Of a stretch of DNA of 64,000 bases, positions 41,013-48,054 are shown piece after piece. This DNA comes from CAHJWO01 sp964245885. GTDB taxonomy: Bacteria > Verrucomicrobiota > Verrucomicrobiia > Chthoniobacterales > SZAS-18. The DNA lies in assembly GCA_964245885.1 (NCBI GenBank), contig CAXTOX010000005.1, positions 1 through 64,000 on the forward strand, given 5' to 3'. The notes under the pieces are model-generated. The model was not told the origin of the DNA. It saw only the letters and a list, made by a program, of their open reading frames with translations, and did not search any database. Both the position numbers and the translations under genes were made by a program. Numbering within the stretch: the first letter of the stretch is position 1; each line of letters opens with the position of its first letter.

Positions 41013-41783
41013 ATGGCCGACAATCACTTCGAGTCCGGTGGCGAGGAGAGGGTTTGGGACGAATACGATTGGGAGCGATTTCTCCAGCAGCAGGACCGTA
41101 AGACGGAAAAGTACATGGAACTGCTGGAGAAATACGTCGACGACCCCAACCGCGACCAGATCATCGCCCGCGAGATGGGCTGGCACCACCTCCTGGACGA
41201 CAACGGCAAGGACTGGAGCGCCGACTTGGACACCCTCTTTTCCCAGCGTCCTGGCGAGAACACCAGCAAGGACGACGAGGACAAGGACGAGGACCTCGCC
41301 GACGACGAGGACGAGGACGACCTCGAAGAGGACGAAGATTTCGACGACGAGGACGAAGAAGAACCCGACGAAGAAGAGGAGGAAGAACCCGCGGATTGCT
41401 ACAGCCGTCACCCGCTCTACCAGGCCGCCAGCGCCTTGGCGGTACACGTCGACCGGTTTTTCAACGACAACGAAGCCGCCGCGCCGCACCCGGCGGTCGC
41501 CCGGCTGACGACCAACGCCACTCTCGCCAACGTCAAACTGGCCGCCGCGTTGTCCGACGACGACGTGGACGAGCTTGGGATGACGATTGCCTACCTGAAA
41601 CGGGCGCTCAAAGCCATCACCAACGCTCTGGAGGCTGCCACCCAGTGCGAGACGGAACGATTCTTCGACTTCGCTCAGGCGCAGGACATGCGCGGGCGGA
41701 TTTTCCAGGTGCGAGACGGGATCGTGTCGCTCATGGGGCATTACCGCAGCGAGTGGCGACGCCGCTACGGGCAGGGTCATTGA
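41013..41783 (+). CDS. Acidic protein of unknown function
   Basis: 256 residues. The N-terminal 85 residues are charged and helical (EYDWERFLQQQDRKTEKYMELLEKYVDD). They are followed by an almost purely Asp/Glu stretch of about 55 residues (about 88-125). A C-terminal helical domain follows: HPLYQAASALAVHVDRFF, LANVKLAAALSDDDVDELGMTIAYLKRALKAITNALE and REIFQVRDGI-like helices. No family recognised. The sigma gene follows after 79 bp in the same direction. The acidic segment could mimic DNA or bind basic proteins, which is speculation. Confidence 0.7.
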   Translation: MADNHFESGGEERVWDEYDWERFLQQQDRKTEKYMELLEKYVDDPNRDQIIAREMGWHHLLDDNGKDWSADLDTLFSQRPGENTSKDDEDKDEDLADDEDEDDLEEDEDFDDEDEEEPDEEEEEEPADCYSRHPLYQAASALAVHVDRFFNDNEAAAPHPAVARLTTNATLANVKLAAALSDDDVDELGMTIAYLKRALKAITNALEAATQCETERFFDFAQAQDMRGRIFQVRDGIVSLMGHYRSEWRRRYGQGH

Positions 41784-41790
41784 GTAGCAA

Positions 41791-41813
41791 GCACCCCAGC
41801 CCGTGGGGGGTGC
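41791..41813 (+). terminator. Hairpin between the acidic-protein and sigma-factor genes
   Basis: GCACCCC pairs with GGGGTGC (7 bp) across a 9-nt loop, 8 bp after the stop. Only scattered T follow, so it is either a weak terminator or an mRNA stabiliser. Confidence 0.3.
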
Positions 41814-41862
41814 AGGTTCGATTCTTCTGGCAGGTTGCCTTCGATTTTTTCATTTTCATTGA

Positions 41863-42516
41863 ATGGAGCAGAGGGAGGCACCGTCAGAAACATCCAAAGA
41901 CGGAGGTGGACCGTCGCTGTCTTCCGTCCCGACTGCGGAGCCGGAGGACGTTGTCCTGGTGCGACGCTGCCAGGCAGGCGACAGCCGGGCCTTCGATGAA
42001 CTGGTCGCCAAATACCGCACCCGGGTCTACGCCATGATTTACCACCTCGTCCACAATGAGCAGGATGCCTGGGATCTTGCTCAGGATGGCTTCCTCAAGG
42101 CGTGGAAGTCGTTGGATAGGTTCCGGTTCCAGTCGAGTTTTTACACCTGGCTCTACCGGATCATGACGAACGTGGCCATCGACTGGCTGCGCAAAAAGCA
42201 GATCCAAGGCACCCAGGAGTTCGATGACAGCATCGGCCTCCACGAAATGGAGCCGGGCAGCGATCTAGCGCCCAAGAGCGAGCCGCACCCCATCAAAAAG
42301 CTGGAACGGGGCGAGGTGCGCCAGCGGATCGACGCCGCCATCGCCAAGCTTTCTCCCGAGCACCGGACGGTGATCCTGCTCAAGGAGATGGAAGACCTTC
42401 AGTATCATGAAATCGCAGAGACGGTAGGGTGCTCCATCGGCACGGTGATGAGCCGTCTCTTCTATGCGCGCAAGAAACTCCAAACCCTCCTGAAAGACGT
42501 GTATGAAAACCTTTGA
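41863..42516 (+). CDS. ECF sigma factor (RpoE-like)
   Basis: 217 residues. Region 2: RAFDELVAKYRTRVYAMIYHLV, then QDAWDLAQDGFLKAWKSLDRFRFQSSFYTWLYRIMTNVAIDWLRKK (core binding and -10 recognition). Region 4: LSPEHRTVILLKEMEDLQYHEIAETVGCSIGTVMSRLFYARKKL (helix-turn-helix for -35). Regions 1.1 and 3 are absent, as in ECF factors. It overlaps the next gene by 14 bp, and that gene has a membrane helix and an N-terminal helical part, as expected for an anti-sigma factor. It directs RNA polymerase to envelope or stress genes; the regulon is unknown. Confidence 0.93.
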   Translation: MEQREAPSETSKDGGGPSLSSVPTAEPEDVVLVRRCQAGDSRAFDELVAKYRTRVYAMIYHLVHNEQDAWDLAQDGFLKAWKSLDRFRFQSSFYTWLYRIMTNVAIDWLRKKQIQGTQEFDDSIGLHEMEPGSDLAPKSEPHPIKKLERGEVRQRIDAAIAKLSPEHRTVILLKEMEDLQYHEIAETVGCSIGTVMSRLFYARKKLQTLLKDVYENL

Positions 42517-43249
42517 AGAACGTTACACCGCGTGGATCGACGGCCAGCTCACGGGCAGTGCCCTGGCAGCCTTCGAGCAGGAACTCGCCCGCCGGGCGGA
42601 AGCCGGCGACGCCGAAGCCGCCGGGACGGACAAGGCTGCCGCCCTCCAACTGCGCGGCTTGCTCAAGGAGCATCTCCAGGCTCCGACGCTGACCAACACC
42701 GAGTTCTTCAGCCACCAGATGCGCGAGCGCATCGACGCGGAGATCGACAAAGCCGTCGCCCGTCGCGCGGCGGCGGCCCATCCGGCGTGGCGGCTCCCGG
42801 CGTTCGTCTGGCCGTTTGCCCGGTTCGCGGGTGCGGGAGTGCTGTGCCTGTTCGTGGCCGGTGCTCTTTATTACGGGATGGTGCCCCAGCATCAGCAAGT
42901 GCCCTCCGTGGCATCCACCACGCAGCAACCGCCTGCCGGCCCGGTAGCGGTCAATGATTCTCCTGCTCCGCAGCCGCCGGCACCCAGCGCGCAACGGCCG
43001 CCGGACAATGCGTTTGCCATGCTCCAGCCGTCCCCGACGCCGGTCGACCTCAACGACGATATCCAGGTTACCCCGAGCGTTGGCAACAACGCGGCGGCTA
43101 CTTCCCTGCACGTCGGTGACGCCAACGTCCTCTGGTTGAACAATCCGCCTTACCTGCCGAACGCGGCCGGAACAGCCCCCTCGCCCGCTCCGGCTCCCAG
43201 CGCCACCCCGGCAACCGCGCCGTCCGCGGCTCCGAGCGCAATCCCGTAG
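42503..43249 (+). CDS. Probable membrane anti-sigma factor
   Basis: 248 residues. The N-terminal cytosolic part (about 1-95) starts TFEERYTAWIDGQLTGSALAAFEQELARR, the usual opening of anti-sigma domains. It lacks the HxxxCxxC zinc motif, so it is not a ZAS protein. One membrane helix (FAGAGVLCLFVAGALYYGMV, about 112-131) is followed by a Pro/Ala/Ser/Gln-rich periplasmic region. It overlaps the ECF sigma gene by 14 bp, which supports coupling and stoichiometric production. The role is inferred from position and topology. Confidence 0.78.
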   Translation: MKTFEERYTAWIDGQLTGSALAAFEQELARRAEAGDAEAAGTDKAAALQLRGLLKEHLQAPTLTNTEFFSHQMRERIDAEIDKAVARRAAAAHPAWRLPAFVWPFARFAGAGVLCLFVAGALYYGMVPQHQQVPSVASTTQQPPAGPVAVNDSPAPQPPAPSAQRPPDNAFAMLQPSPTPVDLNDDIQVTPSVGNNAAATSLHVGDANVLWLNNPPYLPNAAGTAPSPAPAPSATPATAPSAAPSAIP

Positions 43250-43285
43250 TCGCCCGCTCGGTTTGCGTTGGTTCACGCTTTTTCC

Positions 43286-43768
43286 ATGACTCATTGTCAC
43301 GGCTTCCGTCCGCTGCTCGCCTCGGCGGCCTTGTCACTGGCGTTCGGCGGATTGGAGGCACGGGCGCAGCAGGCACAACCGCAGGATGCCACCAGCCGCG
43401 ACGTGCTGTACGGCGCGCTGGTGATGGCCACCCGATCCGAGCATCCGCAGGCTGCCCCGGAGGCACTCCGTACCCAGGCCGATAACCTGCAAAAGATCTT
43501 TGGCTACAACGAGTTTCGTTTGCTCGGCGAGAAGAAGAAGGCGATCAACACCGGCCAGGAAGACTGGCTGGTGCCCAGCCGTGACTTCATTCTGAGCGTC
43601 GATACCCGCAATCCGATCACCGATGGCTACGCGTTGTTCCTGAAGTTGCGGGATGACAACCGGGTCTTCGTGGAAGCGAACGTGAAGCTCAAACGTGATC
43701 ACCCGCTGTTCATCCGCGGGCCGTTTGTCGGCGACGGGCAGATCCTGATTTTGTTGACGGTGTTGTGA
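43286..43768 (+). CDS. Small secreted protein of unknown function
   Basis: 160 residues with a signal peptide (GFRPLLASAALSLAFGGLEARAQQ, cleavage near residue 28). The mature part contains DVLYGALVMATRSEHPQAAPEALRTQADNLQKIFGYNEFRLLGEKKKAI, then strands DFILSVDTRN, YALFLKLRDDNRVFVEANVKL and the end FVGDGQILILLTVL. No family recognised. It is 36 bp downstream of the anti-sigma gene in the same direction, so it is likely the third gene of the ECF operon and may respond to the same envelope signal. Confidence 0.7.
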   Translation: MTHCHGFRPLLASAALSLAFGGLEARAQQAQPQDATSRDVLYGALVMATRSEHPQAAPEALRTQADNLQKIFGYNEFRLLGEKKKAINTGQEDWLVPSRDFILSVDTRNPITDGYALFLKLRDDNRVFVEANVKLKRDHPLFIRGPFVGDGQILILLTVL

Positions 43769-43795
43769 GGCGTTCGGTACAGACTTGGTGACGCT

Positions 43796-44506
43796 TCAAT
43801 CGTGCCCGGACGCCGGGTTGCCAGGCAGCGTCTCCGCCAATTGCAACTGTGTCACCTCCTCCAGCAGCACGGAGAGTTTCGCGTGCGCTGACCGCCCGAT
43901 CCGGGTCTCCAGCTTCTCCCCGAAAATCTCCAGCAACTTCTCGGCCGTTGCGGCCGTCTTGCGCAGCTTCGGCGAGTGCATCCGGTCGCTGAGATTATCG
44001 TATAAATCGGCCATCTTGGCGATCATGACCGGTTCCGGCGCGGCGGCGAGACGGCCGGCGTATTCCTCCTCCCGCTTCTGCTTGGGGAGCATGACGTTCT
44101 TGGTCAGTGTCACCACGTAATCGGCCACGCGCGTGCCGAACAACTCGGCCACCTCGTCGTAGTCTGTCGCCGTGTCCTCGATGGTGTCGTGCAACAACGC
44201 GGCCGTGAGGACCTCGTCGTCGTCGCAGCCGAAGACATGGCTGAGGATCAGGGTCACCCGCGCGACGTGCGAGAAGTACGGCGTCTGGTTGTCCGCGCGC
44301 GTCTGGCCGTGGTGCTTGCGGGCGGCAAAACTCGCGGCGCGCAACACCGCCTGCACCGGGTTGAGCGGTGACACGGCCGCTTTGGCCGCCTTGGCGGCTA
44401 CCCGTCTCTTTTTGTCCGCTGCCGCCTTCTTTTTTGCGCGGACGGTCACGGACAGTTTACGCATTAGTTTCTTGCGAAAGGAGCCTTTCAAGATCGAGGG
44501 AACCAT
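43796..44506 (-). CDS. HD-domain hydrolase, RelA/SpoT (MESH1-like) family
   Basis: 236 residues (ATG 44506; an inner ATG at 44464 is an alternative). After a Lys/Ala-rich basic leader comes the HD fold: VLRAASFAARKHHGQTRADNQTPYFSHVARVTLILS, LTAALLHDTIEDTATDYDEVAELFG (HD motif and EDT) and PVMIAKMADLYDNLSDR. These match the ppGpp hydrolase half of SpoT and small alarmone hydrolases. No synthetase, TGS or ACT domain is present. It probably hydrolyses (p)ppGpp or a related nucleotide. It converges on the secreted-protein gene and is not in an operon. Confidence 0.83.
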   Translation of the reverse strand: MVPSILKGSFRKKLMRKLSVTVRAKKKAAADKKRRVAAKAAKAAVSPLNPVQAVLRAASFAARKHHGQTRADNQTPYFSHVARVTLILSHVFGCDDDEVLTAALLHDTIEDTATDYDEVAELFGTRVADYVVTLTKNVMLPKQKREEEYAGRLAAAPEPVMIAKMADLYDNLSDRMHSPKLRKTAATAEKLLEIFGEKLETRIGRSAHAKLSVLLEEVTQLQLAETLPGNPASGHD

Positions 44507-44641
44507 CAGCCCGGATGGTTACACCAGGAATCGAGCTTTTGGCAAGCCGCGGTTTCGTCAAACCTCGCCGCCGGACCCGGCACAGTCCTGTTTTACTCTC
44601 CAACCATCATGGTTTACACCTCTATGCCGACCACAAAAACC

Positions 44642-45415
44642 ATGATGAACCCACGCGCGAGAACCTTTCTGGCCTGGACCTTGGCCCTGTTCCTTACCAC
44701 CGCCGCCGCCCGCGGCGCGACCAACGAGGAGCAGGCGCTCACGGCTGAAAACTGTGCATTGACCGTCCCGGCGGATTGGAGCGGGCGCGACCTCAAGCAC
44801 GTGCCGGGCGTGGTCGCCGCGTTCGGCGACGCCGCCGGCCAACGCACCCTGCTGGTCCTCGTCCAGGGACGCGGTCAACCCGGCGAGGCCGCGAGCGACA
44901 GCTTCGTCACCGGGTTTGACATCGGCATGGAAAAATCCGGCGGCGGACAAAAGACGAGCGGGAAGTTCGTGCAACTCGCCGGGTTCCGGACCTACGAGCG
45001 GCGCGGAACCGCTACTCTCCAGGGTCAACATGTCACGACGCTTGTGCTGGCGGTCCCAACGGGCGACGGCACTTATCTCCTCGAAGCCCTGATGACTAAC
45101 GGCGAGGCCGGCGACGACCCGCAAATTCGCCAAACGGTGGACAGCTTTCATTTCCTCCACCCACCCGGCCTGCCGCATACGCCGCCGGACTCAGCCTATC
45201 GGATCGGTTATTTCGGCGGGCTGATTCTTTTTCTCCTGTTGATTTTGGCAGGCATCTGGGCGCTTGTCCGGGCGTTTTCCAGGCGCGGCCCTCCTCCCCC
45301 ACCGCCGGGTTACCCGGGAACATTTGCTTATCCGCAGGCAGTTTTTCCACCACCGCCTCCGCTGCCGCCGCCGATCCGTCCTTCCAGCCCGCCGCCCCCG
45401 CCGTATGGCCCATAA
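44642..45415 (+). CDS. Membrane-anchored secreted protein with Pro-rich tail
   Basis: 257 residues from MMNPRARTFLAWTLALFLTT (signal peptide, cleavage near residue 25). The extracytoplasmic domain has ENCALTVPADWSG.DLKHVPGVVAAFGD, FVQLAGFRTYERRGTA and YLLEALMTNGEAGDDPQIRQTVDSFHFL. This layout matches small domains that begin with an amphipathic 'P..W' element. One membrane helix follows (IGYFGGLILFLLLILAGIWALV, about 195-216), then a Pro-rich cytosolic tail. An upstream start at 44609 adds 11 residues. No family named; role unknown. Confidence 0.65.
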   Translation: MMNPRARTFLAWTLALFLTTAAARGATNEEQALTAENCALTVPADWSGRDLKHVPGVVAAFGDAAGQRTLLVLVQGRGQPGEAASDSFVTGFDIGMEKSGGGQKTSGKFVQLAGFRTYERRGTATLQGQHVTTLVLAVPTGDGTYLLEALMTNGEAGDDPQIRQTVDSFHFLHPPGLPHTPPDSAYRIGYFGGLILFLLLILAGIWALVRAFSRRGPPPPPPGYPGTFAYPQAVFPPPPPLPPPIRPSSPPPPPYGP

Positions 45416-45449
45416 TTCGATGAGAGCCTATCCGATCAATCCGAGCGCA

Positions 45450-45740
45450 TTTTCTTACGCCCCTGCTGGGCCTTGGGGCCGTTCTTCCCCGGGGCTCACG
45501 CCCCGGGCTAAATTCTGCCGCCCCTGCCGGGGCTAAGTGCCTGTCCGAAATCACCCTGTTTTCTGCTCCTGCCGGAGCTAAATATCTATTCGAGTCACCC
45601 TGTTCTCTGCCGCTCCTGCCGGGGCTAAAATATCTATTCGAGTCACCCTGTTTTCAGCCCCGGCAGGGGCGCAAGAGTTTAGCCCGGGGCATCAGCCCCG
45701 GGGAAGAACGGCCCCAAGGCCCAGCAGGGGCGTAAGAAAA
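45450..45740. repeat. Type-G large inverted repeat, 63-bp arms with tandem centre
   Basis: Arms 45450-45512 and 45678-45740 are complements over 63 bp with about two mismatches (TTTTCTTACGCCCCTGCTGG...). The 165-nt centre holds three imperfect tandem units of about 48 nt. Each contains CTGCCGGGGCTAA (or a variant) and ATTCGAGTCACCCTGTT (or CGAAATCACCCTGTT). The element fills the 369-bp gap between the Pro-rich protein gene and the Omp85 gene, which are convergent. No coding frame is supported. A partial second copy is at 1-22. Confidence 0.92.
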
Positions 45741-45784
45741 CCCACGCGGATATCCGGATAGGCACTAAGCGTCCGGATGCCCTT

Positions 45785-47929
45785 CTAAAACGCGAACCCA
45801 AAACTGAACTGGAACGCCCCGTTGTGCTCGCGGTGCCGCCCGTGGTGATACGGGTTCGGGTTCTCCCCGTAATCCAGCCGCAGCGGACCGATGGGCAAAT
45901 TGTACCGGATGCCCGCGCCGACCGCGTAGCGCAGGTTGGAAAAGCCCACTTCTTCCGCGCGCGACTTCAGGTTGCCCGCGTCCACGAACACCGCGCCCTT
46001 CAGGTCCGCTAGCTTCAGCGGGAACTGGTACTCCGCGTTGAGCAGCGTGAATGCCTCACCCCCGATCGGGTAACCCGTCCGTTGGTCGTACGGCCCCAGG
46101 TCGCGCTCCGTGAACGAACGCACGCTCGTGCTGCCGCCGGTGAAGAACCGCTCGTCAATCGGCAGGACCGACCCGGCCGACAATGTCGGCGTGCGCGGAT
46201 TGTCGTCGTTGGGCAACTGGAGCTGCCCGCCCGTTTCCCCGAACGGCTTGATGATGCCCACGCGGTAGCCGATCAGGAGAAGCTGGTTTTTGCCGATGGG
46301 CTGGAAGTACGTCGCCCGGAACGTGCCGCGCACGAAGTTGACGTTGCCGCCCAGGTCTTCCGAGGCCACGTCTGCGGTCAGCGCCGTGATTAATCCTTTC
46401 GTGGGTGTCACCGGATTGTCGCGTAGGTCCACGCTCAGCGTCCCGCCGAGGATGTCGGCAGTGTAGTTCGGCTTGCCGAGGTTGAAGTCCTGCACGTGCT
46501 GCGCGGTGGTCTTGACGTTGTCGACCTGCGCGAAGACGCTGAAGCTAAATTTTTTACGGATCGAGCGCGAGAGTTGCACCAGCCCGCTTTCCTCGGTTTT
46601 CTTGTAGGTGTCGAGGTCGCGTGTCAGCACGTTCAGGCGGGCACGCAGCTCGTTGTCGGTCTCGAAGAGGTGCGGGTCCACGTAGAGCAACTCGCCGCTG
46701 ACCGTGCGCGTGGAATAGTCGAACGAAAACGAGATCGGCCGCCCGGTGCCCAGCAGGTCGCGGTCGCGCAGTTCCGCGCCGAAGATCACTCCCTCGAACG
46801 TCCCGAAGCCGAGCGAGACGCCGAACTCGCGCGCTTTCGCTTCCTTGACGCCGATATCGAGCCGCAGCACGGCATCCTCGGGCACCGGCACGGGATCGAC
46901 CTTCAACTGCGCGAACAGCCCCGTCTTGATCATCTCCTGGTACACCTCGTCGAGCACCTTGGGGTCGTAAACCTTGCCGTGGAGATGGCGGAAGCGGTTG
47001 CGCAGGTACTCGGGCTTGAGCCGGTCGGTGCCCGTGATCCGCACGCCGTCGAAGTGGTACAGCGGCCCCGGCTTCACCGTGAACCGCGCCGGGACCGCCC
47101 CGCCCGCCGTGCCGACGAGCGTCGGATCGCTGTCCGCCGTGACCTGCGCGGTGAAGTACCCGTGGTTCTTGTAATAATCCTCCAGCCGCCGCTGCATCGC
47201 GTCCACGCGCGGCCGGGTGTACGGCAGCGGGAGCTGGTCGGCGATGAGGCCGCGGACCAGCGCGCGCGGGTAGACGAGGTCGCCGTCGATGCTCACGTCG
47301 CCGAAGCGGTAGCGCCCGCCCTCGGCAATGGGGACCGTCAGGTTCGCGCGCGTGCGGCCGTTGACGAACTCGACCGTGGGCGTGCCGATCTGCGCGTTGA
47401 GATACCCCTCGGAGAGGTAGAAACGCTGCACGAGGTCGGTGCCCTTTTGCACGTCGGTATCGACGTAAGGATAGTCCTTGCGCGAGGCCGGGAACCGCTC
47501 GCGGGTCTGGCCGATGATGTACTGCTGGAAGTTGGTGGGGTCCTTGTAGTGCTCGTTGCCCGTGAACCGGATGTCGCCCAGAAGGACGAGCGGGCCTTCG
47601 TCCACCTTGAGGACGAGGTGCTTGGCATTGAGGATCGTGTAGTTGGTACTGACGAAAGAGTAGCCGTTTTTGCGGTAATAGAGTTCGAGGAAGAACGCCA
47701 CGTCGTCGGCGGTCGCGGGCCGCAAGCCGTCGTTCTTGATGGTATCGAGCGGGTCAAAAAGCGCGTCGCGCAGGTCGCTTTCGGTGAAACCGGTGACGCC
47801 CTGGAAATCAACGACCACGTCGCCCGCCTGGGTCGTGGTGGCCGCGCCCGGTTGGTGCTTGGGTTTGAAGAGGCCGCAGGAGGTGAGCAGGAGGAGTGCG
47901 GCCAGATAAGGGATGCAGCACTTTAACAC
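45785..47929 (-). CDS. Omp85-family outer-membrane protein with lipobox (TamL/TamA-like)
   Basis: About 714 residues from GTG at 47929 (MLKCCIPYLAALLLLTSC). The lipobox LTSC makes it a lipoprotein. Several POTRA domains follow (FTESDLRDALFDPLDTI, YYRKNGYSFVSTNYTIL, RTRANLTVPIAEGGRYRFGDV, YHFDGVRITGTDRLKPEYLRNRF), then a 16-strand-type barrel ending FQFSFGFAF with the terminal Phe used by BAM. In Bacteroidetes a lipoprotein TamA (TamL) pairs with TamB, and here tamB is directly upstream. The frame also extends to ATG 48055, which overlaps the tamB stop (TGATGATG). That route would read through the hairpin at 47921-48041. Confidence 0.85.
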   Translation of the reverse strand: MLKCCIPYLAALLLLTSCGLFKPKHQPGAATTTQAGDVVVDFQGVTGFTESDLRDALFDPLDTIKNDGLRPATADDVAFFLELYYRKNGYSFVSTNYTILNAKHLVLKVDEGPLVLLGDIRFTGNEHYKDPTNFQQYIIGQTRERFPASRKDYPYVDTDVQKGTDLVQRFYLSEGYLNAQIGTPTVEFVNGRTRANLTVPIAEGGRYRFGDVSIDGDLVYPRALVRGLIADQLPLPYTRPRVDAMQRRLEDYYKNHGYFTAQVTADSDPTLVGTAGGAVPARFTVKPGPLYHFDGVRITGTDRLKPEYLRNRFRHLHGKVYDPKVLDEVYQEMIKTGLFAQLKVDPVPVPEDAVLRLDIGVKEAKAREFGVSLGFGTFEGVIFGAELRDRDLLGTGRPISFSFDYSTRTVSGELLYVDPHLFETDNELRARLNVLTRDLDTYKKTEESGLVQLSRSIRKKFSFSVFAQVDNVKTTAQHVQDFNLGKPNYTADILGGTLSVDLRDNPVTPTKGLITALTADVASEDLGGNVNFVRGTFRATYFQPIGKNQLLLIGYRVGIIKPFGETGGQLQLPNDDNPRTPTLSAGSVLPIDERFFTGGSTSVRSFTERDLGPYDQRTGYPIGGEAFTLLNAEYQFPLKLADLKGAVFVDAGNLKSRAEEVGFSNLRYAVGAGIRYNLPIGPLRLDYGENPNPYHHGRHREHNGAFQFSFGFAF

Positions 47930-48041
47930 AGAGACACAGAGGCACAGAGGGCCACAGAGGAAGACGCAAACAAGGGAAGAAAAACCTCTTCGTTCCTCTG
48001 TTCTCTGTGGCCCTCTGTGCCTCTGTGTCTCTGTGTTAAAG
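47921..48041. repeat. Type-B inverted repeat, 39-bp perfect arms, at the tamB-tamL junction
   Basis: The arm 47921-47959 is perfectly mirrored at 48003-48041. It is built of tandem CACAGAG/GCACAGAGG units ending in TTTAACACAG. On the minus strand the distal end (GTGTTAAAG) supplies the GTG start codon and first codons of the Omp85 lipoprotein. Read-through of the whole element stays open in that frame (FNTETQRHRG...). It is a sister of the element at 16293-16467. Confidence 0.93.
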
Positions 48042-48054
48042 CTACGTGTCATCA

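Noticed and set aside
45520..45660. CRISPR-like array (three 48-nt tandem units)
   Set aside because: Only three imperfect units, no constant-length spacers, enclosed in an inverted repeat, and no cas genes in the window.
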